A DNA stretch of 9,792 bases. Source: an uncultured Oxalobacteraceae bacterium. Lineage in GTDB: Bacteria > Pseudomonadota > Gammaproteobacteria > Burkholderiales > Burkholderiaceae. Made by a program: the position numbers and the translations under genes. The first letter of the stretch is position 1. Each line of letters starts with the position of its first letter. The DNA lies in contig CAMLDH010000121.1 of the NCBI GenBank assembly GCA_946478765.1, positions 1 through 9,792 on the forward strand, in the 5' to 3' direction. The notes below the pieces were generated by a model. It was given only the letters and a program-made list of their open reading frames with translations, did no database searches and was not told the origin of the DNA. Positions 1 to 8,029 of the stretch are shown here, piece by piece.

Positions 1-2760
1 CAATTGTCCGTTGTGGAAAATGCTCCGGCCGAGGTAGAAGAACAGACAGCGCTCTTGCAGGCGATCGAGTCGCATGCGGCGCGCACCGAAAATAAGAAGC
101 GATATTTCACGCAGGTACTTGAGCATCTCTTGCAAAGGAGGTCGCTGGATCTTGATGCGATTTTGCAGCAAAGCCGGCACGGCGAAGGCCAACCCGAGAC
201 GGCGGGCGCTCCGCACACCATGGCACCGGCCGATACGAGCGAAGTGCCGGCGCAGACCGACTCTGCGAACTTGCATCATCGGGTGGCCCAGGCAATATTG
301 CATGCCGACGCGGAGAGCATTCATCTTCCCTGGAAAACCCTGATGCGCGAACACCGCGCTCTGGTACGCGCCGCGCTTTTTCATTATGGCGTGCAGGCCC
401 AGGTTCGGCAGCGCCTTGCAGCGGGCTTTCCCGAGCCGCTACTCAAGGAATTGGTCGACTTGCTGGAGCCGCAGGCCGCGGCAATCGTCGCGTCGCTGCT
501 TGCGCAGCGCACCTTGTTCGATGCGGCCACCGTAACGTCGCAACAGCAGCGGCGCAGGTTGTGGGAATTCAGTTTGACGCACTTGCTGACCGGGCTGCAC
601 GGCACATTCCATCCGAACACTTACATCAAAGGCTTGCTCGCGACACTCGGTGCGGGCGAGCGTGCAAGCTATCGCACTCTGGTGCAGGAATGGCGCGCAG
701 CCCTTGGCGGCGGCGCGCAGCACCGGGAGATGATCGCCGGTCTGGACGCGCTGCATGCGGATGCGCCGGACGGCGATGCGACGCCAGCCAATGCCGGCGA
801 TGCCGCCGCTGCGGCGTTGCGTAGTGAAAGACTGTTGCGCGCCTACGATAGCTATGAAGCGCTGAGGCAAAGGCTTCTGACGGAATCGTCCGCCACAACC
901 CGGACCGATGGCATGGCTGCAATCGATATGCTGGCGGCCGAACACCCGGTGCAATTGAATCGCTTTTTCAACGCATTGCGTTGCGGCGAACTGCCGCTGG
1001 CAAACGCGCAGTTCACCACGAGCGAATGGCAAACGCTGGTCGCGGCATTCGTGACAAGCGCGACGCCGGACGGGAATGCGGACCGGACCCCGTTTCTGCA
1101 CGCGATCAATGTGCATGCCGCACGCGCCGGCAGCACGACGCAGTATTTTCGGCGGGTGCTGGAAGATTTGCTGCATGACCGGGCGGTCGATCTCGAAGCG
1201 ATTGCGGCGCAGATGCCTGCAACAGACAGGCAATTTGAAATTGCTGCCCCTGATGCCATGCAGGCGCCAGAGGACGAACGCTCGCAGGCTGCGGCAGAGG
1301 GCGCCCTTGCATCGGGCGATGCCATGCATGAACGCTTGCGCCGGCCGCTGAAGGGATCGGCTGCGGCGCGGGGATCGGATGAGATGCGCGAGGCGGTTGA
1401 TGCGCCGGCAACCGCGCCTCTGGCGCAACCGGCGGGTATCGCGGCCCGGCCGGATGCTGCCGATGCCGCGCAGCTGCAGCGCAATGCCGGTTGGAACGAC
1501 GCCCGGCTATCGCATGGATTGGCGCCTCTCCCAGCAGGGAGCAGCCCTGGATTGCGGTCCATCAGGGGCGAGGGGGGCGAGGACAAGGCCTTTGCTACGA
1601 CGAGCAACGTCGTCCCCGCGCCTGAGGGGCTGCAAGCCGGCATTGATCCCTACGAAGACAAGCTCTCAGCCGGCCGAATCGCGCTGAGCGAGGCCGGGAG
1701 CGCGTCGCTGAAAGACTGGATAGAGAACCGTATTGCCGACAGTTCTGCGGCGCTGCGTACCTTGCTGGCGTCATCGCTAAAGGATGCCTCGATTTCCGCC
1801 CGGCTCGTGCAACTGCTGCCGGAACGTTTGCTGACGCGCATCCTGTTGCGGCTGCGTGAAGCCGAACACGATGCGGTGCAACACGGTGCCGACCTGGTGG
1901 CGGATATTTTCTGTCAAGCCGATAAGAGCGCGTCGCCGGCCCACATTACGTCATTGAAGTGGCAATACATTTTCCGGTATCTGAACGAAGAGCAGGGCGC
2001 ATTCGCGCAGCAGCTTTTTACAAATGCTTTCGCGAATTACCTTGTGACGCAGACAGGGACGCAGAAAGCCAACGAGTTTCACGCCATGCTGGGCCGCCGC
2101 AACGGTGCGGATGCAAGGCCGCGCGCGGCGAAAGACGGTCGAACGGTCGACGCGAAAACTGCGCAATCTCCCGCGGCACCGGACCGCGCCGGAGAAACGT
2201 ATCGCGCATCAGAACGACGCTGGCAGGATGCCGGCGTCGAGACCGAAGCAGAGCCGGCCAAGGAATTCTATATCCCCAATGCCGGCCAGGTCCTTGCCGC
2301 ACCGTATCTTCCGCGCTTGTTCTCGATGCTGAAGCTGGTGGAGAAGGGGCGATTTATCGATCGCCACGCGGCCGAGCGCGCCGCGCACCTGCTGCAATTC
2401 ATGGTCAACGAAAAGACCGCATCGCCTGAGTATCAACTGGTGCTGAACAAGCTGCTGTGCGGCGTCAAGACCGGCGTGCCGATCGCCGGCGGGATCGAGA
2501 TCAGCGCGCAGGAAAAAGAAACGGTCGAGGCGCTTATCCAGGGCATGATCGACAACTGGACCGTCCTCGGCAAGACCTCCATCAAGGGATTGCGCGAATC
2601 GTTTTTGCAGCGGCCCGGCTGGCTGCAGCTGAAAGACGATGCTTGGCATTTGCAAGTGCAGTCGGGAACGTTCGACATGTTGTTGGACCGCCTGCCGTGG
2701 AGTTTTTCGATCATCAAGCATCCGTGGATGGAACGTGCGGTACACGTCAACTGGCGGTAA
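1..2760 (+). CDS. eCIS tape-measure protein (Afp14-like, CIS_TMP family), 5' partial
   Basis: This protein is likely to set the length of the inner tube/sheath of a contractile injection particle. The last ~165 residues (about 754-918, counting from the TTG at 4) match the conserved C-terminus I know from the family: an IPNAGQVLAAPYLPRLF stretch, then AAHLLQF, then LNKLLCG, then GLRESFLQR, ending in LDRLPWSFSIIKHPWM. The frame is open to base 1 with no good start. The only early candidate, TTG at 4, has no room for an RBS, and the usual N-terminal family segment is absent, so the gene probably begins upstream. The body holds repeated modules: residues ~14-55 and ~361-405 align (AI..HAAR....YF..VLE.LL.....DL.AI). 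The middle (~405-530) is Ala/Pro/Gly-rich and looks disordered. The stop is 16 bases before the AAA+ ATPase, the standard Afp14-Afp15 order. Family is confident; the 5' boundary is not visible. Confidence 0.9.
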   Translation, partial: QLSVVENAPAEVEEQTALLQAIESHAARTENKKRYFTQVLEHLLQRRSLDLDAILQQSRHGEGQPETAGAPHTMAPADTSEVPAQTDSANLHHRVAQAILHADAESIHLPWKTLMREHRALVRAALFHYGVQAQVRQRLAAGFPEPLLKELVDLLEPQAAAIVASLLAQRTLFDAATVTSQQQRRRLWEFSLTHLLTGLHGTFHPNTYIKGLLATLGAGERASYRTLVQEWRAALGGGAQHREMIAGLDALHADAPDGDATPANAGDAAAAALRSERLLRAYDSYEALRQRLLTESSATTRTDGMAAIDMLAAEHPVQLNRFFNALRCGELPLANAQFTTSEWQTLVAAFVTSATPDGNADRTPFLHAINVHAARAGSTTQYFRRVLEDLLHDRAVDLEAIAAQMPATDRQFEIAAPDAMQAPEDERSQAAAEGALASGDAMHERLRRPLKGSAAARGSDEMREAVDAPATAPLAQPAGIAARPDAADAAQLQRNAGWNDARLSHGLAPLPAGSSPGLRSIRGEGGEDKAFATTSNVVPAPEGLQAGIDPYEDKLSAGRIALSEAGSASLKDWIENRIADSSAALRTLLASSLKDASISARLVQLLPERLLTRILLRLREAEHDAVQHGADLVADIFCQADKSASPAHITSLKWQYIFRYLNEEQGAFAQQLFTNAFANYLVTQTGTQKANEFHAMLGRRNGADARPRAAKDGRTVDAKTAQSPAAPDRAGETYRASERRWQDAGVETEAEPAKEFYIPNAGQVLAAPYLPRLFSMLKLVEKGRFIDRHAAERAAHLLQFMVNEKTASPEYQLVLNKLLCGVKTGVPIAGGIEISAQEKETVEALIQGMIDNWTVLGKTSIKGLRESFLQRPGWLQLKDDAWHLQVQSGTFDMLLDRLPWSFSIIKHPWMERAVHVNWR

Positions 2761-2776
2761 ATAATGGATTCGATAC

Positions 2777-4123
2777 ATGACTAAAGCAAGAGCGAACGCG
2801 CTCACTCTGGAAAAGGAAATCGCCTGGTTCTGCCGCGTGCTGAACGCGCGCTTCGATCTGTATTTCGAGCGGAGTACCGACAACGCCGACATCCGCACAT
2901 ATCCCCCTCCGGACCTGCGCGATGACGACTCCGAGTACGCGCGCGTGGTACGCGAATGCGACATGAATTTCGACGAACGCATCGTGCTGATCCTGATCCT
3001 GATACCGCATCTGCGGCCGCAGGTACTCGATCCGCTTTTCACGCCAAACAAGAATATCGGCAGAGGCTTCACCGAATTCGGCGGCTGGACCGGCAAGACG
3101 CATGGCGGGCATTTGCCGACCTGCGAAACGGCCGCCTTCCTGCTTGCGGGAGACGACTTGCAACGCCGCTTCGAAGTGAGCCGCTTATTCGGGGAAGACC
3201 ATTTTTTTGCCATGCGCGGCATGCTGCGGGTCGAGCATCAAAGAAATGGCGAGCCGCTTTTCGGCGCGGCGCTGATCCTGACGACCGAATACCTGAACCG
3301 CTTCACCACCGGACATCACCAGAAGCCGGATTTCAGCACCGAGTTTCCCGCCAAGCGGATCACGACGAAGCTCGACTGGAACGATCTTGTGCTGGGCCCG
3401 GAAGTGATGGACGAACTGGAGAACATCAATATCTGGTTGCGGCATTCGCACACGCTCATGCCCCGATGGGGACTGGAGAAGACGGTCAAGCCCGGTTACC
3501 GTTGCCTGTTTTACGGCCCGCCAGGCACCGGCAAAACGCTCACCGCGACCTTGATCGGCGCTACCGCCGGCGTCGATGTCTACCGCATCGATTTGTCGAT
3601 GATCGTCTCCAAGTACATTGGCGAAACCGAGAAAAATCTGGCCAACGTATTCGATCAGGCGCAGCACAAGAACTGGATACTCTTCTTCGACGAGGCGGAT
3701 GCGCTGTTCGGCAAGAGGACGCAGACCAGCAGTTCCAACGATCGCCATGCCAACCAGGAAGTGTCGTACCTGCTGCAGCGGGTCGAGGATTTTCCGGGCG
3801 TGGTGATTCTTGCCACCAACCTGAAAGCCAATATCGACGATGCGTTTGCGCGCCGCTTTCAAACGTCCGTGTATTTTCCGATGCCGGATGCGACACAACG
3901 CCTGCGTCTCTGGCAGGGACTGTTTTCGGACCGGCGCGTGCTGGGCGCCGATGTCGACCTGGAACAATTGGCGGAGAAACATGAGCTGGCCGGCGGCGCG
4001 CTCACCAATGTCGCGCGTTACGCAGCGATCAGGGCGGTGCGCATGAAGCGGGACACGATCGTGCAGGACGACCTCATCCAGGGTATCGGACGAGAACTCA
4101 TCAAAGAGGGAAGGATGCTGTAG
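2777..4123 (+). CDS. eCIS AAA+ ATPase (Afp15-like)
   Basis: This is a 448-residue cytoplasmic AAA+ ATPase, likely needed for assembly of the contractile particle, as inferred for Afp15/Pvc15. The N-terminal ~190 residues are the family's own domain, with no nucleotide motifs. The C-terminal AAA+ core has Walker A GPPGTGKT (247-254), Walker B ILFFDE (301-306, D305/E306), the sensor-1 Asn in VVILATN (N348) and the AFARRF arginine-finger pair (R359/R360). The pore-loop-like SKYIGETEKN segment (278-287) is typical of the classic AAA clade. A small helical lid follows to the end. Start: ATG at 2777, 16 bases after the tape-measure stop, with only a weak Shine-Dalgarno, suggesting translational coupling. 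Its stop TAG overlaps by one base the GTG start of the next gene, so the three genes look like one transcript. All key residues are intact. The link to eCIS rests on the upstream tape-measure gene and on overall length. Confidence 0.92.
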   Translation: MTKARANALTLEKEIAWFCRVLNARFDLYFERSTDNADIRTYPPPDLRDDDSEYARVVRECDMNFDERIVLILILIPHLRPQVLDPLFTPNKNIGRGFTEFGGWTGKTHGGHLPTCETAAFLLAGDDLQRRFEVSRLFGEDHFFAMRGMLRVEHQRNGEPLFGAALILTTEYLNRFTTGHHQKPDFSTEFPAKRITTKLDWNDLVLGPEVMDELENINIWLRHSHTLMPRWGLEKTVKPGYRCLFYGPPGTGKTLTATLIGATAGVDVYRIDLSMIVSKYIGETEKNLANVFDQAQHKNWILFFDEADALFGKRTQTSSSNDRHANQEVSYLLQRVEDFPGVVILATNLKANIDDAFARRFQTSVYFPMPDATQRLRLWQGLFSDRRVLGADVDLEQLAEKHELAGGALTNVARYAAIRAVRMKRDTIVQDDLIQGIGRELIKEGRML

Positions 4124-6951
4124 TGACGAATATGAAAAAATCATCCGGCTTCAAGGCCGCATTCGCGTCGGCAGCGCGCACCCTGCTGTTGCCTCTGCTG
4201 CTACCTCTTTCGCTGGCACTGGTGCTTGGCGGCAGTCACGCCGCCACCGTCACGGCGAACGACCGCGAGGCCATGACGCCGCTGACGATCAATACCTTCA
4301 AGAAGTTCAGCCAGGCGCGCCGCAAGCAAGTGCAGCAAGCGCTGCTCGATATCTACAAGGATCAGCCGGACTACATGAAGCAGTATGGCGAAAGCAGCAA
4401 GCCGCTGTCGGACGACATCATCGGCCCGATTACGCTTTCATGGCTGAATCGCTTTTGCGTCGATTTCAAAATTGTCACGACAGGCGGCGATCTCACCGAC
4501 GAGGCGATGACGTTGCTGTTCCATTTTGCCGAGATCGCGAAGGCGCATCCGACGTGGAAGACGATATTGTTGAGCGAAAATTTCACCTATTGGATCGAAA
4601 GACAGCCGGAGCCGAAAAAAAGCGAACTCTATAAGCTCAGGCTCTCCGGCACGGCGCAACAAATCATTTGGCTGCTGAATCTGTACCAGCAGGACCCCGG
4701 CAATCAAGGCGGAAAAGCAACCGGCCTGAGCGAAGGGCGCGATAGCTGGACCGTCTATGCATTCCAGCTGAATGCAGACGACTTCAAGCTGCTGCTGGCA
4801 AAGTCCCAGGCGATACAGCAGTTGGCCGCACTTGAGAACGAAGCCTACGGCAACAAACAGCAACTGGCCGCCGCAGTGAAAGAGGCGCTCAAAGACCTGG
4901 ATGGCCAAGTGCAGCAATTGCTGCCGATAATTACGCAATATGCCGAGACCACCAGTTATCAATTGACGGAGTCCTCGTTTCAAAAGCTCAAAATCCAGGC
5001 GGTGCCGGATGAGGTGCTGCAACCGCTTCAAGCAAAGAAAGATATCGCTTACGCCGGGCAGGCGGAACTCATCGCCGACTTGAAAACCGTCACCAAAAAT
5101 ATCGCCGCACAATTCGCGCCTTATCAATCGCTGGTGGTTCAGGAGGCCGAGACATCGAGCAGTTACCTGCTGACGGAAGCCTCGCTAAACAAGATGAAGG
5201 CAGACCCGAGAAGCGCGAGCGTGCCGGCGACGATACTCGACATGCTCAAGGAAATACAGGACGTGAGCTATCCGGCGCAGGCGCTGTTCGATAAAGCCGC
5301 GCTGGTCAAGATGCGCGCCGCCATTGATCCATGTCCGCAGAATGCGTCGGCCTATACGAAAACCAGTTTTCCCGATTTGCGGATAAGCGCGGAGGCGTTC
5401 CAGGCGTTGAAGGGCGTCATCCCGGATGCATTGTTCAATCAGCTCGACAAGTATCGCAATCTGAAAGTCGCCTGCACTGACGCCGAAATGGCCGATGCAA
5501 GCACGCAGATCGATCATCTATACGCGCCGTATCAAGCATCGATCGGAACGCAGGCCAAAAAAATGCCGGCCTACGACAGCACAAAAAAAGTCCAGTGGAG
5601 CGGCGGCTCGTGCGGTTGCGTTCTCGACCGGCTTTCCGGGGTCGTCTACGGCTTTTACCCATTCTGGCTCGCGGGTGAAAAGCAACAGATCGACTTCAGC
5701 ATGTTGTCTAGGGTCGGTTATTACAGCTTGTCGTTCGATGAGCAGGGAAACCTGAAGCGCTTGAACGCCGGCATGGATAGCACCTTCGCCGATGGCGCGG
5801 CGACCGATAACGAATTCGTCGGCGTGGCGAACAAGTTCCGCACCAAGGTGGACTGGGTTATCCATAAGAGCGACTGGGGAGTGTGGTCAACCTACAAGGA
5901 CGCAAAAAAGACGCAGGTGCTGGAGCAGCTTGCGAACAATATTGTCAAACTGCTCAATGCGAGATTGACCGATTTTTCGTCGCGGGCGATACCGTATGTC
6001 TCGCTGGGACTCGGAACGACGCCGACGCAAGGGGATGGGGTAACGCTGTTTTTCGAGGGCTATCCGGAAGATGCCGGATCGGTCGTGCTGTTCGACAAGT
6101 TCGTCGAAACGCTGAAAGGCAAGTTGAATGCGTCCGGCGGGCGCTTTGCCGTGAACATGCTGGTGTACCAGTCGGCGATGGGCGTCGGCAAGGGCATTTA
6201 CGATTATCAGCACTTGCTCAATCTGATTAACCTCATTGAAGCCGCCGACAAAAAGCAGGGCACTTTAGCCGGAAACGGCAATAGCGGCCTGCCGCGTGTT
6301 GCGGTGCTTATAGAAGAACCCACGACGGATTCCAAGAAAAAGCTCAGGAAGGATATCGAGGACGCGCTGCATGGCGCCGACCGCGAGTATCTGCTGCGGC
6401 GGATCATTCCGGTCATTGAGTTCGACGGCAAAAGCTGGCGGCAGCTGGAAGATGATGTCATCTACTTCAAGGATAATTTCGGCGGCGTCGGTTTCTGGCC
6501 GCTGTCCGCCGGCAAGCAGGCCCCCGCGCCCGCTGCCGATGCGGATAAAGGCGGCGACGCGGGGGCGGCCATCAAGAGTGTCGAGCAAACCCTGCTGCAG
6601 CAATACCAGCAGCCGGACGCAAAGCCGGCAAGCATGGTGTGCAAAATTGTGTGCCCGAACCGATGGGCGTTCCGTATCACGTGGGACATTTTCTTCGCCT
6701 GTCTGGTGCTGTCCGGCCTGCTCTATTTCTGGAACTGCCGGTGGCAGGCGCTCCTGCAAAAATACACGCTTTACTACATCGGCGCGGTCGTGCTGCCGAC
6801 CTTTGCGCTGGGCATGATGCTGCTGTCCTGCGATCCGTTTCTGGCGCAACTCTCGAAAGGGAATTGGCCCTTCATTTTGCTGTTTATCGGTATTGTTGCC
6901 TACAGCGTCTGGCGCTACCTGGGACGCAAGGCGGATGCGGATATACCGTAA
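4123..6951 (+). CDS. Exported membrane-anchored protein: PG-binding-like domain, four repeats, degenerate GH18-like barrel, three TM helices
   Basis: This 942-residue protein appears to act in the periplasm/inner membrane. A basic, then Leu-rich stretch ending SHA-AT (about residues 5-42) is a signal peptide. Residues ~60-105 resemble a peptidoglycan-binding domain (DDIIGPITLSWLNRF). Four repeats follow from ~207, 275, 343 and 407, the later ones marked by S-Y-x-L/T, LK/MK and APYQ. A GH18-like barrel covers ~505-795: GVVYGFYPFW (first strand), VGYYSLSF, DGVTLFFEG (638-646) and GVGFWPLS. In the GH18 signature DGxDxDxE the first D and final E (E645) remain, but the two middle Asp are T641 and F643, so catalysis is doubtful. 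Membrane helices lie at ~855-872, 881-903 and 914-933; basic residues (CRWQALLQK, GRK) fit cytoplasmic loops. Cys pairs (GSCGC, VCKIVC) suggest disulfides. GTG at 4123 has a GAAGGA RBS eight bases upstream and overlaps the ATPase stop; ATG at 4132 is the alternative. An envelope-docking, wall-remodelling or release role is inferred. Confidence 0.82.
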   Translation: MTNMKKSSGFKAAFASAARTLLLPLLLPLSLALVLGGSHAATVTANDREAMTPLTINTFKKFSQARRKQVQQALLDIYKDQPDYMKQYGESSKPLSDDIIGPITLSWLNRFCVDFKIVTTGGDLTDEAMTLLFHFAEIAKAHPTWKTILLSENFTYWIERQPEPKKSELYKLRLSGTAQQIIWLLNLYQQDPGNQGGKATGLSEGRDSWTVYAFQLNADDFKLLLAKSQAIQQLAALENEAYGNKQQLAAAVKEALKDLDGQVQQLLPIITQYAETTSYQLTESSFQKLKIQAVPDEVLQPLQAKKDIAYAGQAELIADLKTVTKNIAAQFAPYQSLVVQEAETSSSYLLTEASLNKMKADPRSASVPATILDMLKEIQDVSYPAQALFDKAALVKMRAAIDPCPQNASAYTKTSFPDLRISAEAFQALKGVIPDALFNQLDKYRNLKVACTDAEMADASTQIDHLYAPYQASIGTQAKKMPAYDSTKKVQWSGGSCGCVLDRLSGVVYGFYPFWLAGEKQQIDFSMLSRVGYYSLSFDEQGNLKRLNAGMDSTFADGAATDNEFVGVANKFRTKVDWVIHKSDWGVWSTYKDAKKTQVLEQLANNIVKLLNARLTDFSSRAIPYVSLGLGTTPTQGDGVTLFFEGYPEDAGSVVLFDKFVETLKGKLNASGGRFAVNMLVYQSAMGVGKGIYDYQHLLNLINLIEAADKKQGTLAGNGNSGLPRVAVLIEEPTTDSKKKLRKDIEDALHGADREYLLRRIIPVIEFDGKSWRQLEDDVIYFKDNFGGVGFWPLSAGKQAPAPAADADKGGDAGAAIKSVEQTLLQQYQQPDAKPASMVCKIVCPNRWAFRITWDIFFACLVLSGLLYFWNCRWQALLQKYTLYYIGAVVLPTFALGMMLLSCDPFLAQLSKGNWPFILLFIGIVAYSVWRYLGRKADADIP

Positions 6952-6956
6952 TAGAC

Positions 6957-6962
6957 AAGGAA
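6957..6962 (+). promoter_or_regulatory. Ribosome-binding site supporting a start at 6968
   Basis: AAGGAA lies five bases before ATG at 6968, just after the stop of the GH18-like gene. It is a good Shine-Dalgarno at normal spacing. It matters because the ATG it serves is followed by AAG and then an in-frame TAA, so the site marks the original start of the broken downstream gene. Confidence 0.5.
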
Positions 6963-6967
6963 ATAGT

Positions 6968-7796
6968 ATGAAGTAAAGAGAGCAGGCGCCATCCGCACAG
7001 GAGCGCACAAGCCGGCCCGCGACGTCCGTTTCGGCAGCGAGCGAAAATGCGGGTTTTGTCGATAACCGGACGGCGTTGGCCACACCCTGATGGGCGGCCT
7101 TACCGGCGCTTCCGCCGCCGTCGTGGTTCTGGGCGCGACCGAACGGACCGCGGCCAATGTCGGGCTGATCAAACTGATGGTGATCAACGACGCGATGGCA
7201 TCGAACATGACGCGGCATGCCGCCGTCATCGGTCAGGCGCAGGAGAAAAATATCCAACGCTTTTCCCCAAGGCGGAGCGGCAAACCTATGTCGACGCAGT
7301 CGCGCAGGCCAATGTGTCGCCCGCGGCCCTTGCCGCGCTCCGAGTGCAAATTACCGGCGCGGCGGCGGCAATGGCGCAACTGGTATGGAACAACGCCGAT
7401 CCATTTGCGCTGCGCGTCGATGAAACCTTGAATGCGATGGGGGGAGGGCCGGCCGCCGCAATCGCCGGCATCAGGGTCAGACACTCGACCGGCCAGGCGA
7501 CGACTCAGGCCGAACGCAATTCGATCAAGACCGCAGTATTGGGCGTCAACGGCGGACTCCTGGCCGCATGGATCGGGCAAGCGGCATTGGCATATACCGA
7601 CTCGACCGGGGTTGCGACCGATCACTACGATGGCGGGGGCAACGGCAATGTCATCCGGTCGACCGCCGGCTTTACGCCGGTGGCCGGCGGCGGCCAAGGA
7701 GCGGTCTACGAAATGCGCGAGCGTGAAATCGATATGGCCGAGGGCGATACGGCGGCGATTGTTAATGCGTTGACGCTGCTGTTTAACGCGGCATGA
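6968..7796 (+). pseudogene. Frameshifted gene with eCIS-cargo-like N-terminus
   Basis: No single frame explains this stretch. From ATG at 6968 (AAGGAA RBS at 6957) the frame reads M-K-stop, then continues openly with a polar Ser/Ala/Gln/Arg-rich stretch into ENAGFVDNRTALATP, and stops at TGA 7088. One extra C in the CCC at 7085-7087 joins it to LMGGLTGASAAVVVLG, which runs to about 7250. A second extra base in the A-run (~7247) or T/C-run (~7261-7267) joins it to FPKAERQTYVDAV and on to ALTLLFNAA at 7796. With both bases restored the span is 831 nt, exactly 277 codons; only codon 3 (TAA, CAA by one transition) then blocks it. The N-terminus with FVDNR resembles, from memory, eCIS-associated effectors. 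The Ala/Gly-rich body is unrecognised. Position last in the eCIS operon, 16 bases after its neighbour, fits a cargo gene. Two simpler ORFs (start 7047; start 7090) are each only partly in the true frame. Confidence 0.65.
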
Positions 7797-7814
7797 TCGT
7801 TGTGATTTGATCGC

Positions 7815-8021
7815 ATGCAAAGTAACGTGCATATGTTGACGGACTTGCTTGCGTCCGGCCTGCTGGGGACGGTTCGCGGATGGCGCCAGATGGAGGCCCT
7901 CGATCTCGCATTGACGCCCTTGTATGAAGGCTCGGTCGGTATCGCCTATGAGGAGTTTTCCGGTGAAGATTATTACCGGCGGCGCAATTGCAATCGACCC
8001 ACACCGGCCTGTCGTGGCTAA
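7815..8021 (+). CDS. Small hypothetical ORF, possibly frameshifted
   Basis: This is a 68-residue open frame starting at ATG 7815, 18 bases after the end of the broken cargo-like gene. It has no convincing RBS. The first ~55 residues (LASGLLGTVRGWRQMEALDLALTP followed by an acidic YEEFSGEDYY) look like real protein. The tail RRRNCNRPTPACRG looks out of frame. Adding one base near 7970-7975 would instead give EDYLPAAQLQSTHTGLSWLMI and a stop at 8027-8029, about 71 residues in all. I recognise no family. A cognate partner or immunity protein for the upstream gene is possible from position only. Confidence 0.33.
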   Translation: MQSNVHMLTDLLASGLLGTVRGWRQMEALDLALTPLYEGSVGIAYEEFSGEDYYRRRNCNRPTPACRG

Positions 8022-8029
8022 TGATCTAA

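Noticed and set aside
439..1428. Long minus-strand open frame (329 codons) inside the tape-measure gene
   Set aside because: It is antisense to a confident gene in high-GC DNA; the protein is Arg/Gln/Cys-rich with no domain, as expected of a shadow frame.
2209..3222. Minus-strand open frame (337 codons) across the tape-measure/ATPase junction
   Set aside because: It overlaps two recognised genes in antisense; no motif is seen.
1..4123. Type VI secretion system or phage tail as the identity of the first genes
   Set aside because: The tape-measure C-terminus followed by a classic AAA ATPase is the eCIS (Afp14-Afp15) arrangement; T6SS uses ClpV, and tailed phages lack this ATPase.
3185..4144. 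Minus-strand open frame (319 codons) opposite the ATPase
   Set aside because: The ATPase motifs prove the plus strand; the antisense product has no recognisable features.
6265..7257. Minus-strand open frame (330 codons) at the end of the GH18-like gene and the pseudogene
   Set aside because: It lies opposite clear membrane helices of the plus-strand gene; the composition is shadow-like.
7244..7267. Programmed -1 frameshifting as the explanation of the second break
   Set aside because: In the upstream frame (GAG AAA AAT; CGC TTT TCC) there is no proper X XXY YYZ slippery heptamer, and the first break also lacks one.
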